A stretch of DNA of 64,000 nt from Streptomyces sp. CB02056 (GCF_001905545.1 NZ_LIPD01000007.1:627045-691044), one strand, 5' to 3'; counted from the first letter of the stretch, positions 31,796-40,431 are shown. Numbers and translations: made by a program. Notes: generated by a model from the sequence alone, not told the origin.

Positions 31796-34342
31796 TCACC
31801 CCAGGGTCAGCAGGTCCAGCACGTCCGCCCGCTCCGCCCCGCGCCCCTCCGTCAGCCCGGACAGCGCCAGCAGCACCCCGGCCGCCCCCGTGTGCAGGTC
31901 CGCCGAGAAGCGCCGCAGCCGCATCCCCGGCACCAGCAGCCCCTCCGGCCGGGCCACCAGGTGCCACTGGAGCCTGCCCACCTGGCCGAGCACCGCCTCC
32001 CGGGCCGGCGCCCCGCCCAGCCGGTCCAGCGCCAGCGTCAGCCCGACCCGGCCCCGGAACAGCCCCGGCTCCCGGATGAACCCGGGCGCGCAGACCTTCC
32101 GCACATCGGCCAGGAAGGCCTCCCCGCGCGGCAGTTCGCCGTGCTCCAGGTACTCGCGCAGCACCAGTGCGATCCCGCTGCTGCCCCGGTCCAGGTAGGC
32201 CAGCCTGCGCCCGGACTCCAGCACCTGCGCGGACCCGTCGGGCACCCGGACGCACCGCGCCACCGCCCGCTCCAGCGCCACCCTCCCGGAGTCCAGCAGC
32301 CACCGCTCCCCGGTCCGCCGGTACAGCCGCAGCTGGAGCAGCGCGACGCCCGCCAGCCCGTACAGCAGCCCGGCGGCCTCGGGCTCGTCCAGCCCGGGCA
32401 CCGGCGCGCCGCCCAGCACCGCGGCCAACTCCCGTGCGTCGTCCAGCGCGTGGGCCAGATCCCGGGGGCTGTCCAGCGCGTCCGCCAGCCGCAGCCGGGC
32501 CAGCGCCGCGCCGGCCCGGCCGCCGAACAGGCCCGCCGCGCGCGCCGGGAGGGCCGTACGGGCGCGCCCGGCCAGCTCCTCGGCCGCCTCCGTCCGGCCG
32601 ATCCGGGCCAGCGCCAGCGCGATGCCGAGCGGGCCGTCGTACAGCCCGCCGGCGGCCGGGCGGTCGGCCCGCCGGCGCACCGCCGCGACCAGCCAGTCCG
32701 CGTACTCCTGCGGCCAGTCGGCCCCGGCGCGGTGCAGCGCGTACAGCACCCCGGCCGCGCCGTGCGACACGCCCGTCCCGCCGTCGGCGAAGCCGGCCAC
32801 GTCCCCGGGGAAGAGCCGGTCCGGGCGGTCCGGGGTGGCGCCCGCGTGGATGCCCGCGACCAGCTCCCGGCACACCGGGTCGAGCGAGGGCCCGGCCAGC
32901 AGCTCCCGGCCGCGCCGCTCGCTCGCCGACTCCACCCGCGCCACCGCCGCGGGCCGCACCGGCCCCTCCTCCGGCCCCAGTCCGAACCACTCCCGCGCCC
33001 GCCGTTCCAGCGCCGGGAGCTTGCCCGGGTCGCAGTCGGCGAGCTCCATCACCGGCATCAGCAGCATCAGCCAGGTGGCCCACAGCAGGTAGCGGTCGGC
33101 CTCGGCGCCGCCCAGCCCGGGCGGGACGTGCTGCCCGGCGGCGCCGGCCGTCGGCACCCGCCGGTCGTCCAGCTCGGCCGCGTACTCGAAGTCCACCAGC
33201 ACCACCGACCCGTCCGGCCGGAGCACCACGTTGGCCGGGTGGAGGTCCCCGAACCGCACGCCCCGCGCGTGCAGGGCGCCGAGCGCCTCCGCCAGCCCGT
33301 CCACCACCCCGCCCACCCACCGCGCGTACGCGGCGCGCTGCTCGGCGGTGCAGTTCTGGTGCACCAACGGGTAGCGCCGGATCGCCTCGGCGAACAGCTG
33401 GACGCCCTCGATGTGCTCCTGCACCAGGAAGGTGTGCTCCCACACCGTGCGCACCTCGTGCAGCCGGGGCACGCACGCCAGCCCGGCCAGCCGCTCCAGC
33501 GCCCACCGCTCGCGCCGCAGCCGGGTCAGGGCGTCCGCCCCGGTGCCGTCCAGCCCGGCGTACGGGCGGGCCTCGCGCAGCACCACCCGCTCGCCCGTGC
33601 CGTGCTTCTCGGCCAGGTAGATCCCGCCCGCGTTGGAGACCTGGAGCACCTCGACGATCCGGTACGGCAGGTCCCCGCCGGCCGCCTCCCGGGCGGCCAG
33701 GTGCGGGCGCAGCGCCGCCGGCGGCTCGACCCACGCGGGGAGCCGGAAGGCCGGCTCGCGCGGGTCCGGCACCAGCGCGCCGGACGGGTCCCGCAGGGCC
33801 GGGACGGTCCTGCCCTCCGCGTCCCGGCACCACAGCTCGACGAAGGCCCCGTAGCGGGCGTACACCGGGGCGTCGCCGATCCGCAGGTCGGTGAGCACGT
33901 ACGGCCCGGGGAAACCGTCCAGCGCCTCGGCCAACTCCTCGGCCAGGGAGAGAAATTCGGCGTCCGTGGCCGGGTAGACGGTGACGAACTTGCCGCTGCC
34001 GCCGCGCCCCGCGTACTTGCCGTTGGCCACCCGCAGCGCCGCCGGGCTGCGCAGGAACTTGAACGCCACCCGGCGGGCGGTGCAGATCCCCGCGACGACG
34101 GCCAGCGTCCGCTCGGCGCCGTCCTGCGCCGCCGACACGTGCAGCTTCCAGCCCTGCTCGGGCAGGTGGCCGCCGTCGGGCCGCAGCACCGTCCACAGCC
34201 CGCGCTGCTCCCGCCGCCAGCCCTCGGGCGGCTCGCCGAGGCCCAGCGGGTAGCGGCTGTCCCCGTCCCGCAGCCGTCCGGGGGTGTCGTAGTACGTCGG
34301 GTCGGCGAGGCAGTAGAGCTGGGTCTCGTGGACGTCGGCCAT
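31796..34342 (-). CDS. Class III lanthipeptide synthetase (LanKC)
   Basis: The 848-aa trifunctional enzyme has an N-terminal phospho-Ser/Thr lyase domain (FKFLRSPAALRVANGKYAGRG, about 90-110), a Ser/Thr kinase domain (REARPYAG; catalytic loop FGDLHPANVV with D366 and N371; DFE in place of DFG at 384-386), and a C-terminal LanC-like cyclase with repeated GxxG motifs (GGTGVSHGAAG, GLFGGRAGAA, GLFRGRVGL, LHTGAAGVLL). The zinc ligands of classical LanC are absent, which defines class III. It dehydrates Ser/Thr and forms lanthionine or labionin in the precursor at 35863-36039. ATG 34342 follows AGGAGG. The beta3 Lys position reads Arg (VVLREARP), which I also expect in some relatives. Confidence 0.94.
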   Translation of the reverse strand: MADVHETQLYCLADPTYYDTPGRLRDGDSRYPLGLGEPPEGWRREQRGLWTVLRPDGGHLPEQGWKLHVSAAQDGAERTLAVVAGICTARRVAFKFLRSPAALRVANGKYAGRGGSGKFVTVYPATDAEFLSLAEELAEALDGFPGPYVLTDLRIGDAPVYARYGAFVELWCRDAEGRTVPALRDPSGALVPDPREPAFRLPAWVEPPAALRPHLAAREAAGGDLPYRIVEVLQVSNAGGIYLAEKHGTGERVVLREARPYAGLDGTGADALTRLRRERWALERLAGLACVPRLHEVRTVWEHTFLVQEHIEGVQLFAEAIRRYPLVHQNCTAEQRAAYARWVGGVVDGLAEALGALHARGVRFGDLHPANVVLRPDGSVVLVDFEYAAELDDRRVPTAGAAGQHVPPGLGGAEADRYLLWATWLMLLMPVMELADCDPGKLPALERRAREWFGLGPEEGPVRPAAVARVESASERRGRELLAGPSLDPVCRELVAGIHAGATPDRPDRLFPGDVAGFADGGTGVSHGAAGVLYALHRAGADWPQEYADWLVAAVRRRADRPAAGGLYDGPLGIALALARIGRTEAAEELAGRARTALPARAAGLFGGRAGAALARLRLADALDSPRDLAHALDDARELAAVLGGAPVPGLDEPEAAGLLYGLAGVALLQLRLYRRTGERWLLDSGRVALERAVARCVRVPDGSAQVLESGRRLAYLDRGSSGIALVLREYLEHGELPRGEAFLADVRKVCAPGFIREPGLFRGRVGLTLALDRLGGAPAREAVLGQVGRLQWHLVARPEGLLVPGMRLRRFSADLHTGAAGVLLALSGLTEGRGAERADVLDLLTLG

Positions 34343-34397
34343 CGTGGGCCTCCTGTTCCGAAGTCTTCCGGGGTCGTCCGGGAGCGGGCGGCGCCTC

Positions 34398-34427
34398 GGT
34401 GGGCGGTGCGTCGGCGGGCGGTGCGTC
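34398..34427. repeat. 15-bp tandem duplication at the exporter 3' end
   Basis: GGTGGGCGGTGCGTC is followed directly by GGCGGGCGGTGCGTC. The second unit overlaps the stop codon of the MFS gene. Confidence 0.8.
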
Positions 34428-35646
34428 AGACGGCGGGGCTGAGCACCGGTCCGCGCCGCACCGGCGGCGCCCAGGTGACCACGGCCGCGCAGAGCGCGAT
34501 GGCGAGGGCCAGCAGGGCGAAGGTCCGGGTGCCGCCGAGCGAGCCGAGCAGGACGCCGCCGACCAGCGGGCCGAACGGCTGGACCAGGGTGGACAGGAAA
34601 CCGGCCGCGCTGTGCACCCGGCCGATCCGGTCGGGCGGCGCGGCGGTCAGCATGCCGGAGACGAAGCCGATGCTGGCGACGGTGGACAGGCACATGCAGA
34701 CGGCGCAGAGCAGCCCGATCACCAGCGGGGCCCTGGTCAGCACCAGCACCCCGGCGGTGAGCGCGCAGGCCCAGCAGGCGAGCGCGACCAGGCTGCCGTC
34801 GCGGGCCCGGGCGGCGACCCTCGGGGCGAGCAGCGCCCCGGCCAGGGCGCCGGCCGCGGTGCAGGAGACGACGGTGCCGCCGCCGAGGCCGGAGCGGCCG
34901 CCGTCGGAGGCGACGGCCAGGGTGGTGAACATCAGCGCGCTGAACGCGAAGTTCATCCCGAGGCCGAAGACCAGCAGCAGGGTGCGCAGGTAGGGCCGGT
35001 GCCAGACGAAGGCCAGTCCGGCGGTCAGTTCGGCCCGGCTGAACGCCGGTCCGCCCGTCGTGGCGGGCTTCGCGCGGGTCCGGATCAGCGCCACGCAGAC
35101 GGTGGACAGCAGCAGGCCGACGCCCTCGGCGAGGAACGGCAGCACCGGGTGCCAGGCGAACAGCGCACCGCCGCCGAGCGGTCCGGCCAGCCGGGCGGCG
35201 GCGCCGCGCGCCTGCATCCGGGAGGAGGCCTCGCGGGCCTGCCCGGTGGGCACCACCGCGCGCAGCAGGGCGCCGGCGGCCGGCCCGTAGACGCTGGAGA
35301 TCAGCGCCCCGGCGGCGGCGACCAGCAGGACCAGCGGCAGCGGGGTGTGCCCGCGCAGCACCGCGACGACCAGGGCGGCGACCGCGAGCAGGCTGAGGAC
35401 GTCGCAGATCCGCATCAGCCGGCGCCGCTCGATCCGGTCGGCGAGCACCCCGCCGGGCAGCGTGGTGATCAGCAGCGCGCCGACCGAGACGGTGCCGATG
35501 GCGCCCGCCCGGGCCGCCGACCCGGTCTCCCGCAGGACCAGCAACGGCAGGGCGATCGAGGCGAGTTGGGAGCCGAGGGAGGCCAGCAGGCCGCCGGCCC
35601 AGAGCAGCCGGAAGTCCCGGTTGCGGGAGAGCGGGGTGGGGTCCAT
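34426..35646 (-). CDS. MFS transporter of the lanthipeptide cluster
   Basis: The 406-aa protein has 12 membrane helices and the MFS_3/enterobactin-exporter-like N terminus MDPTPLSRNRDFRLLWAGGL. The loop-2 motif is GGVLADRIERRRLM, and helix 5 has GPLGGGALF. It sits between the precursor and LanKC genes on the same strand (83 bp from LanKC), so it is the likely exporter or self-protection pump. Many class III clusters use ABC transporters instead, which makes this choice noteworthy. ATG 35646 follows GGAGGAC. A heptamer array and stem-loops separate it from the precursor gene. Confidence 0.9.
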   Translation of the reverse strand: MDPTPLSRNRDFRLLWAGGLLASLGSQLASIALPLLVLRETGSAARAGAIGTVSVGALLITTLPGGVLADRIERRRLMRICDVLSLLAVAALVVAVLRGHTPLPLVLLVAAAGALISSVYGPAAGALLRAVVPTGQAREASSRMQARGAAARLAGPLGGGALFAWHPVLPFLAEGVGLLLSTVCVALIRTRAKPATTGGPAFSRAELTAGLAFVWHRPYLRTLLLVFGLGMNFAFSALMFTTLAVASDGGRSGLGGGTVVSCTAAGALAGALLAPRVAARARDGSLVALACWACALTAGVLVLTRAPLVIGLLCAVCMCLSTVASIGFVSGMLTAAPPDRIGRVHSAAGFLSTLVQPFGPLVGGVLLGSLGGTRTFALLALAIALCAAVVTWAPPVRRGPVLSPAV

Positions 35647-35734
35647 GGCCGTCCTCCGTGGTCGGCGGGGCACCCGGGGGTGCGGATCGGGCCGGGGCGG
35701 CCCCGTCTCGGCGGGACCGCCCCGGAAGCCTTGC

Positions 35735-35797
35735 GGTGACCGATTGCCGGTGACCGGTGACCAGTGACCAGTGACCGGGAACCAGCGGCCGGTGACC
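35735..35797. repeat. Nine-unit heptamer array between precursor and exporter genes
   Basis: Nine contiguous 7-bp units run GGTGACC, GATTGCC, GGTGACC, GGTGACC, AGTGACC, AGTGACC, GGGAACC, AGCGGCC, GGTGACC. Four central units are exact or differ at one base, and the outer ones have drifted. GGTNACC is self-complementary apart from its centre, so the transcript can fold into many alternative hairpins. The array may be an attenuator, a multimeric protein-binding site or a plain minisatellite. Confidence 0.75.
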
Positions 35798-35810
35798 GGG
35801 TGTCGGCGGC

Positions 35811-35857
35811 CGGGGGCGGCGGTGCGTCCGCCCCCGCGCACGGCCCGGTGTCCGGGC
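35811..35857 (-). terminator. Attenuator-like stem-loops after the lanthipeptide precursor
   Basis: On the minus strand two hairpins follow the precursor stop codon: a 6-bp stem with 3-nt loop (35843-35857), then a 9-bp GC stem (arms 35828-35836 and 35811-35819, 8-nt loop). Partial termination here would keep precursor mRNA in excess over exporter and synthetase, as in many lantibiotic operons. Confidence 0.5.
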
Positions 35858-35862
35858 TCCGG

Positions 35863-36039
35863 TCAGACCGTGGTCTCGGCGCCGTGGACGTAGCTGATCA
35901 GGCTGAAGCAGAGGCCGTCCGAGGACTCGCTCAGGACCTTCATCGCCTGGAGGTCCAGGATGTTGGCGACGTGCGCCTCGACCTCCGGGGTCTCCTCGCC
36001 GCTCTCGCCGACGTTCTGCTGCTCCATGTTCTCGGCCAT
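35863..36039 (-). CDS. Class III lanthipeptide precursor peptide
   Basis: The 58-aa peptide has an acidic N-terminal leader (GESGEETPEVEAHVAN) with the class III recognition motif ILDLQ at 27-31. A short core region follows that includes SESSDGLCFSLISYVHG and ends ETTV. S37, S40 and C44 fit S-x2-S-x3-C, the pattern converted by LanKC enzymes to a labionin or lanthionine ring. There is only one Cys, so a single ring plus a linear tail (with dehydratable S46, S49, T56 and T57) is expected, unlike two-ring SapB or labyrinthopeptins. ATG 36039 follows GAAGGGAG. It is the promoter-proximal gene of the cluster. The exact leader cleavage site is not evident. Confidence 0.92.
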   Translation of the reverse strand: MAENMEQQNVGESGEETPEVEAHVANILDLQAMKVLSESSDGLCFSLISYVHGAETTV

Positions 36040-36460
36040 GGTCGAACTCCCTTCCGCACGGGGGTGGTTACGGCTCCGGCGGGCGGCTGCCCGCCGTTGC
36101 CGACCACCGTGGCCCGAGCCGCCTGCGCCCGGCTTCGGGGCCGGTTGGAAACCGGTATGGCCGCAGGTCGGAGCGGCCGCGCCGGCCCGCCGGGCCCCGG
36201 GTGGGCCCGCCCGGGAGGCTGCCGCACCCCGTCCCACCTGCGGCCATACCGTCCACCAGGCGTTCCCGAACCGGGCCCGAAGCCGCGCCCGCGACCCTGG
36301 CCCGGAACGCTCGCGCCCCCGTACCACCGCCCCGCCGCGCACGCCCCGCACCACCGGCCGGCCCGCACCACCGGGCCGCGCCAACCGCCCCGCCGCGCAC
36401 ACCCGTTCCGCTTCGCCGCGCACGCCCCGCACCGCGAAGGACGACCGAAGGACGGCCACC
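36040..36460. promoter_or_regulatory. 421-bp divergent control region of the lanthipeptide and cyclase operons
   Basis: The 15-mer GGTATGGCCGCAGGT occurs at 36154-36168 on the plus strand and, perfectly inverted, at 36236-36250, with 67 bp between the copies. A separate palindrome CCGGTT-GGA-AACCGG (36141-36155) abuts the left copy. The inverted pair faces both divergent operons symmetrically and could loop the DNA or be bound by one regulator. The rest (36260-36440) is Pro/Arg-type GC-rich sequence with repeated CGCACGCCCCGC words and no supported gene. Confidence 0.6.
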
Positions 36461-39400
36461 ATGCCCTGCCCACTCTGCGCCCAACTCGTCGGCACCAACG
36501 ACCAGTTCTGCCCCTCCTGCGGCACCCCCCGGGCCGCCGCCCTCGACCTGGCCGCCGAGGAGCGCAAGCTGGTCACGGTGGTCTTCTGCGACCTGGTCGA
36601 CTCCACCGCCCTGTCCGGCGCGCTCGACCCGGAGACCCTGCGCGAGGTGGTCCTGCGCTACTTCGAGCGGATGCACCACCGGATCGAGGCGCACGGCGGC
36701 ACCCTGGAGAAGTTCATCGGGGACGCCGTGATGGCCGTCTTCGGCGTCCCGGTGATCCGCGAGGACGACGCCCACCGGGCGCTGGCCGCCGCGCTCGCCA
36801 TGCTGGAGGACGTGGAGGACCTCAACACCGAGCTTGACGCCACCCTCGGCGTCCGCCTGGACGTCCGGATCGGTGTCAACACCGGCCAGGTGGTGGCGGG
36901 TTCGGACGCCTCGGCGCGCCAGGCGCTGATCTCCGGCGAGACCGTGAACATCGCCGCCCGGCTGCAGACCCGGGCCGCCCCCGGCCAGGTGCTGATCGGC
37001 CCGCAGACGCTGCGCGCGGCCGGCCCGGCCGCCCAGGTGGACGAGGTCGGCCCGCTGCACCTCAAGGGCAAGGCCGAGCCGGTCACCGCCTACCGCCTGG
37101 TCGGCCTGGACGAGGACGACCCGGAGCTGCTGCGCCGCTTCGACGTCCCGCTGGTCGGCCGGGAGCGCGAACTGGCCCTGCTGGACGCCGCGTTGGCCCG
37201 GGTGGCGGGCGGCCAGGGGGCCGAGCTGCTGCTGGTGGCCGGCGAGGCGGGCATCGGCAAGACCCGGCTGGTGCGCGACTGGCGCGAGCGGGTCGGCCGG
37301 CGCACCGCGCGCTGCGGCACCGCCCGCTGCCGCAGCTTCGGCGGGCAGGGCGTGCTGGCGCCGCTCGCCGAGGCGGTCCGGACCCTGCTGGACGAGCCCG
37401 AGGGCGCCGCCCCCGCCGAGGCGCTGGCCCGGCTGGACGAGGCGACGGCGCCGGGCATCGACGCCGGCCGCTCGCTGGAGCTGCTGGCCGCGATCCTGCG
37501 CGGCCGCACCGTCGAGCGCCCGGCCGTCCTGGTCCTGGACGACTGCCAGTGGGCCGGCCCGGTGCTGCTGGACGCCGTCGAGCGGCTGGCCGCCGAACTC
37601 GGCGCGGCCCCCGTGCTGCTGCTCTGCCTGACCCGCCCCGAGCTCCCGGCCGCCCGCCCGGAGCTGCCGACGCTGCCGGTCGGCGGCCTGTCCTGGGACG
37701 AATCCGCCCTGCTGGCCGCCCAGTTGACCGAGCTGAGCGCCCACCAGGACGCGGTGCCCACCCGGCTGCTGGAGCGCGCCGAGGGCAACCCGCTGCACCT
37801 GGAGGAGCTGCTGGCCGCCCTCACCGAGACCGAGGGCCCCGCACTGACCGACGAACTGCCGCCCACCGGAAGGGCGTTGCTCAGCGCCCAGATCGACGGG
37901 CTGGAGCGCGACGAGCGCGCCACCCTCGACCTCGCCGCCGTCCTCGGCCGCGCCTTCACCGCCGCCGAACTCGCCGAACTCGCCCACGGCGGCAGCGACC
38001 AGGACGCCTTCGCCGACCCGCAGGACGACGTCTTCACCGGCCCGATCGACGGCCTGCCGGCCGGCCCGTCCACCTGGATCGACGACACCCCGCCGCGGCT
38101 GCACGCCGCGCTGGCCCGGCTGGCCGAGCTGCGGCTGGTCGAACCGACCGGCACCGGCTACCGGTTCAGCAGCGGCCTGGTCCAGGAGTCGGTCTACCAG
38201 TCCATGTCCAAGCGGGCCCGCGCCGAGCGCCACGAGCGCGCCGCCGACCTGCCGGCCGTCCGCTCCACCGGGGACGCCGCCGTCGGCGGCCACCTGGAGC
38301 GCGCCCACCGCTACCGGCTGGAACTCGGCCTGCTGGACACCCGCACCGACGTGCTGCGCACCCGCGCGGCCACCGCCCTCGGCACCGCCGGGGCCGGTGC
38401 GCTGGCCCGCGCCGACCTGCCCGCCGCCACCGACCTGCTGGAGCGCGCGGTGCGGCTGCACTACCCGGGCGAGCGCGCCACCGGCCCGGTGCTGCGCCGC
38501 CTCGGCGAGGCCCGCCTGGCGCTCGGCCGCGCCGAGGAGGCGCTGCCCGTCCTCGCCCAGGTGCGGGACGCGGCCGCCGACCCGCTGGACGCCGCACACG
38601 CCCGGCTCGCGCTGGCCGCCCGCGGCCTGCCGCCCGGCCAGGACCAGCCCGCCGCGACCGCCCGCGCCGTGCTGCCGCTGTTCACCGACACCGGGGACGA
38701 CCTCGGCCAGGCCCGGGCCGGGCTGCGGCTGGCCGAGGAGCACCTGCTGGCCGGCCGCCACACCGAGGCCGAGCAGCTGCTGGACCGGGCGCTCGGCCAG
38801 GTCTCCCGCACCGACGCCGAGCTGGACCGGGCCGCCGTGCTGGCCGCGCTGGCCGCCTCGCTGCTGGCCGGCCCCGAGCCCGTCCCGAACGCGACCTTCC
38901 GGCTGCGCGCCCTGCTCGCCGAGCACGGCACCGGCCGGCGGACCGTCCGGGTCGCGCTGAACGGCCCGCTGGCCGTCCTGCTGGCGCTGCGCGACCGCCC
39001 CGAGGAGGCCGAGCTGCTGCTCGCCGAGGCCAACGGCCTGGCCGGGGAGCTGTCGCTGGCCGAGGCGATGATCGCGCTGCCCGCGCTGACCGCCCAGGCG
39101 GCGGCCGCGCTCGGGCAGGGCGGCCAGGCGCTGGACCTGCTCGCCGACGCCGCCGAGATCGCCCGCCACCAGGGCAGCGCCGCCCCGCTGCCGCGCCTCG
39201 CCCTGACCACCGCCCGGGTCCTGCTGGACACCGACCGTCCGGCCCAGGCCGCCCGGCACCTGGACGGCGCGGACGCCGTCGCCGCGCTGCCGCCGGTGCT
39301 CGCGATCGAGCTGGACGCGCTGCGCGGCCGGCTCGCCGCCGCCCGTGGCGAGGCCGCGCCGGCGCTGGACCTGACCGCCGCCGCCCTGTCCGCCGCCGAG

Positions 39401-39577
39401 GCCACCGAGTCGCTGCTGCTCCAGGCGCTGACCGCGCTCGACCGGGCGCACGCCCTGCTGCTGCTCGACCGCCCCGCCGAGGCCGCGGCGGCCGCCGCCA
39501 CCGCCCGGGACCGGTTCGCCGCCAAGGGCCACCTGCCGGGCGTTCGGCGCGCCGAGCGGCTCGGGGGCACCCGGTGA
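36461..39577 (+). CDS. Zinc-ribbon / class III nucleotide cyclase / STAND ATPase / TPR protein
   Basis: The 1038-aa protein starts with a zinc ribbon (C3, C6, C17, C20). A class III cyclase domain (about 34-215) follows, with both metal Asp sites (VVFCDLVDST, D44; KFIGDAVMAVFG), the substrate Lys before GDAVMAV and the N-R transition-state pair in GETVNIAARLQ. It therefore looks catalytically complete, producing cAMP or cGMP. A STAND/AAA-16 ATPase has Walker A GEAGIGKT (261-268) and Walker B VLVLDDCQWA. The C-terminal 450 residues are Ala/Leu-rich helical TPR-like repeats for ligand or partner binding. There is no LuxR HTH. ATG 36461 follows GAAGGACGG. It is coupled by GTGA to the subtilase gene. 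The activating signal is unknown. Confidence 0.9.
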   Translation: MPCPLCAQLVGTNDQFCPSCGTPRAAALDLAAEERKLVTVVFCDLVDSTALSGALDPETLREVVLRYFERMHHRIEAHGGTLEKFIGDAVMAVFGVPVIREDDAHRALAAALAMLEDVEDLNTELDATLGVRLDVRIGVNTGQVVAGSDASARQALISGETVNIAARLQTRAAPGQVLIGPQTLRAAGPAAQVDEVGPLHLKGKAEPVTAYRLVGLDEDDPELLRRFDVPLVGRERELALLDAALARVAGGQGAELLLVAGEAGIGKTRLVRDWRERVGRRTARCGTARCRSFGGQGVLAPLAEAVRTLLDEPEGAAPAEALARLDEATAPGIDAGRSLELLAAILRGRTVERPAVLVLDDCQWAGPVLLDAVERLAAELGAAPVLLLCLTRPELPAARPELPTLPVGGLSWDESALLAAQLTELSAHQDAVPTRLLERAEGNPLHLEELLAALTETEGPALTDELPPTGRALLSAQIDGLERDERATLDLAAVLGRAFTAAELAELAHGGSDQDAFADPQDDVFTGPIDGLPAGPSTWIDDTPPRLHAALARLAELRLVEPTGTGYRFSSGLVQESVYQSMSKRARAERHERAADLPAVRSTGDAAVGGHLERAHRYRLELGLLDTRTDVLRTRAATALGTAGAGALARADLPAATDLLERAVRLHYPGERATGPVLRRLGEARLALGRAEEALPVLAQVRDAAADPLDAAHARLALAARGLPPGQDQPAATARAVLPLFTDTGDDLGQARAGLRLAEEHLLAGRHTEAEQLLDRALGQVSRTDAELDRAAVLAALAASLLAGPEPVPNATFRLRALLAEHGTGRRTVRVALNGPLAVLLALRDRPEEAELLLAEANGLAGELSLAEAMIALPALTAQAAAALGQGGQALDLLADAAEIARHQGSAAPLPRLALTTARVLLDTDRPAQAARHLDGADAVAALPPVLAIELDALRGRLAAARGEAAPALDLTAAALSAAEATESLLLQALTALDRAHALLLLDRPAEAAAAAATARDRFAAKGHLPGVRRAERLGGTR

Positions 39578-40431
39578 GCGGCCCGGCCGGCCTCACCTGG
39601 AGCCTGCGCGACCGCACCCCCGCCGACCTCCCGGTGCTCGCCGACGCCGTCGCCACCGACGCCGGGGCATCCGTCGGCGAGGGCACCGGCAAGGGCGTCC
39701 GGGTCTGCGTGGTCGACTCCGGGATCGAGCCCGACCACCCGCTGGTCGGGCCGGTGCAGGGCTCCTGGGCGGTGGTCAAGGACCCGGTCACCCGGGAGCT
39801 GACCGTCCGCCCCGACAGCGCCGGCGACACCTGCGGGCACGGCACCGCCTGCGCGGGCATCATCCGCCGCACCGCCCCGGACTGCGAGCTCTACAGCGTC
39901 CGGGTCCTCGGCGAGCGCTTCACCGGCACCGGCGACATGCTGATCGCCGGGCTGCGCTGGGCCGTCGGGCAGGGCTTCGACGTGGTCAACCTCAGCCTCT
40001 CCACCACCCGGACCCGCTTCCTGGAGCAGCTGCACGCGATCGCCGACGACGCCTTCTTCGCCCGCACCGCGATCGTCGCCTCCGCCCACAACACCCCGGT
40101 GGAGAGCTACCCGTGGCGCTTCTCCTCGGTCATCTCGGTGGGCAGCCACCAGGAGGAGGACCCGGAGCTGCACCTGTACAACCCGGCGCCGCCGGTGGAG
40201 TTCTTCGCCCCCGGCCAGAACGTCCGGGTGCCCTGGCTCGGCGGCGCCACCATCCGCACCACCGGCAACAGCTTCGCGACCCCGTACGTGGCCGGGCTCT
40301 GCGCCCGCATCCTGTCCCGGCGGCCGAGGCTGACCACCTTCCAGCTGAAGAGCGCGCTCTACCTCACCGCGGCCAACGTCCAGGTCCCTTCCACCCCCAC
40401 CCCGGAGGCGCCCGATGACCCTCAGCACTGA
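39574..40431 (+). CDS. Cytoplasmic subtilase (S8) with complete triad, no signal or propeptide
   Basis: The 285-aa protein has D48 (VVDSGIEPDHP), H89 (CGHGTACAG), oxyanion N139 (VVNLSLS) and S233 in GNSFATP, a variant of GTSxAxP. There is no signal peptide, no I9 propeptide and no membrane segment, so it should act inside the cell and need no maturation. In size and layout it resembles subtilases used as RiPP leader peptidases (PatA-like) and those serving as effectors of STAND-type signalling modules. Its GTG overlaps the cyclase-ATPase stop, and its end overlaps the GAF gene by 17 bp, so the three are tightly coupled. The divergent lanthipeptide precursor is one possible substrate. Confidence 0.88.
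   Translation: MSGPAGLTWSLRDRTPADLPVLADAVATDAGASVGEGTGKGVRVCVVDSGIEPDHPLVGPVQGSWAVVKDPVTRELTVRPDSAGDTCGHGTACAGIIRRTAPDCELYSVRVLGERFTGTGDMLIAGLRWAVGQGFDVVNLSLSTTRTRFLEQLHAIADDAFFARTAIVASAHNTPVESYPWRFSSVISVGSHQEEDPELHLYNPAPPVEFFAPGQNVRVPWLGGATIRTTGNSFATPYVAGLCARILSRRPRLTTFQLKSALYLTAANVQVPSTPTPEAPDDPQH

Noticed and set aside
35735..35797. Regular heptamer repeats considered as a CRISPR array
   Set aside because: Units are 7 bp, contiguous and without spacers. CRISPR repeats are longer and separated by unique spacers, and no cas genes are present.
31..36155. CCGGTTGGAAACC-like 13-mer shared by the left edge (about 31-44, inverted) and the lanthipeptide promoter (36141)
   Set aside because: A 13-base match between two places in 64 kb of GC-rich DNA is expected by chance; no functional link is visible.
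36068..39532. 1154-aa open frame on the minus strand opposite the cyclase-ATPase
   Set aside because: Composition is low-complexity Gly/Gln/Arg. The plus strand shows cyclase, Walker and zinc-ribbon motifs.
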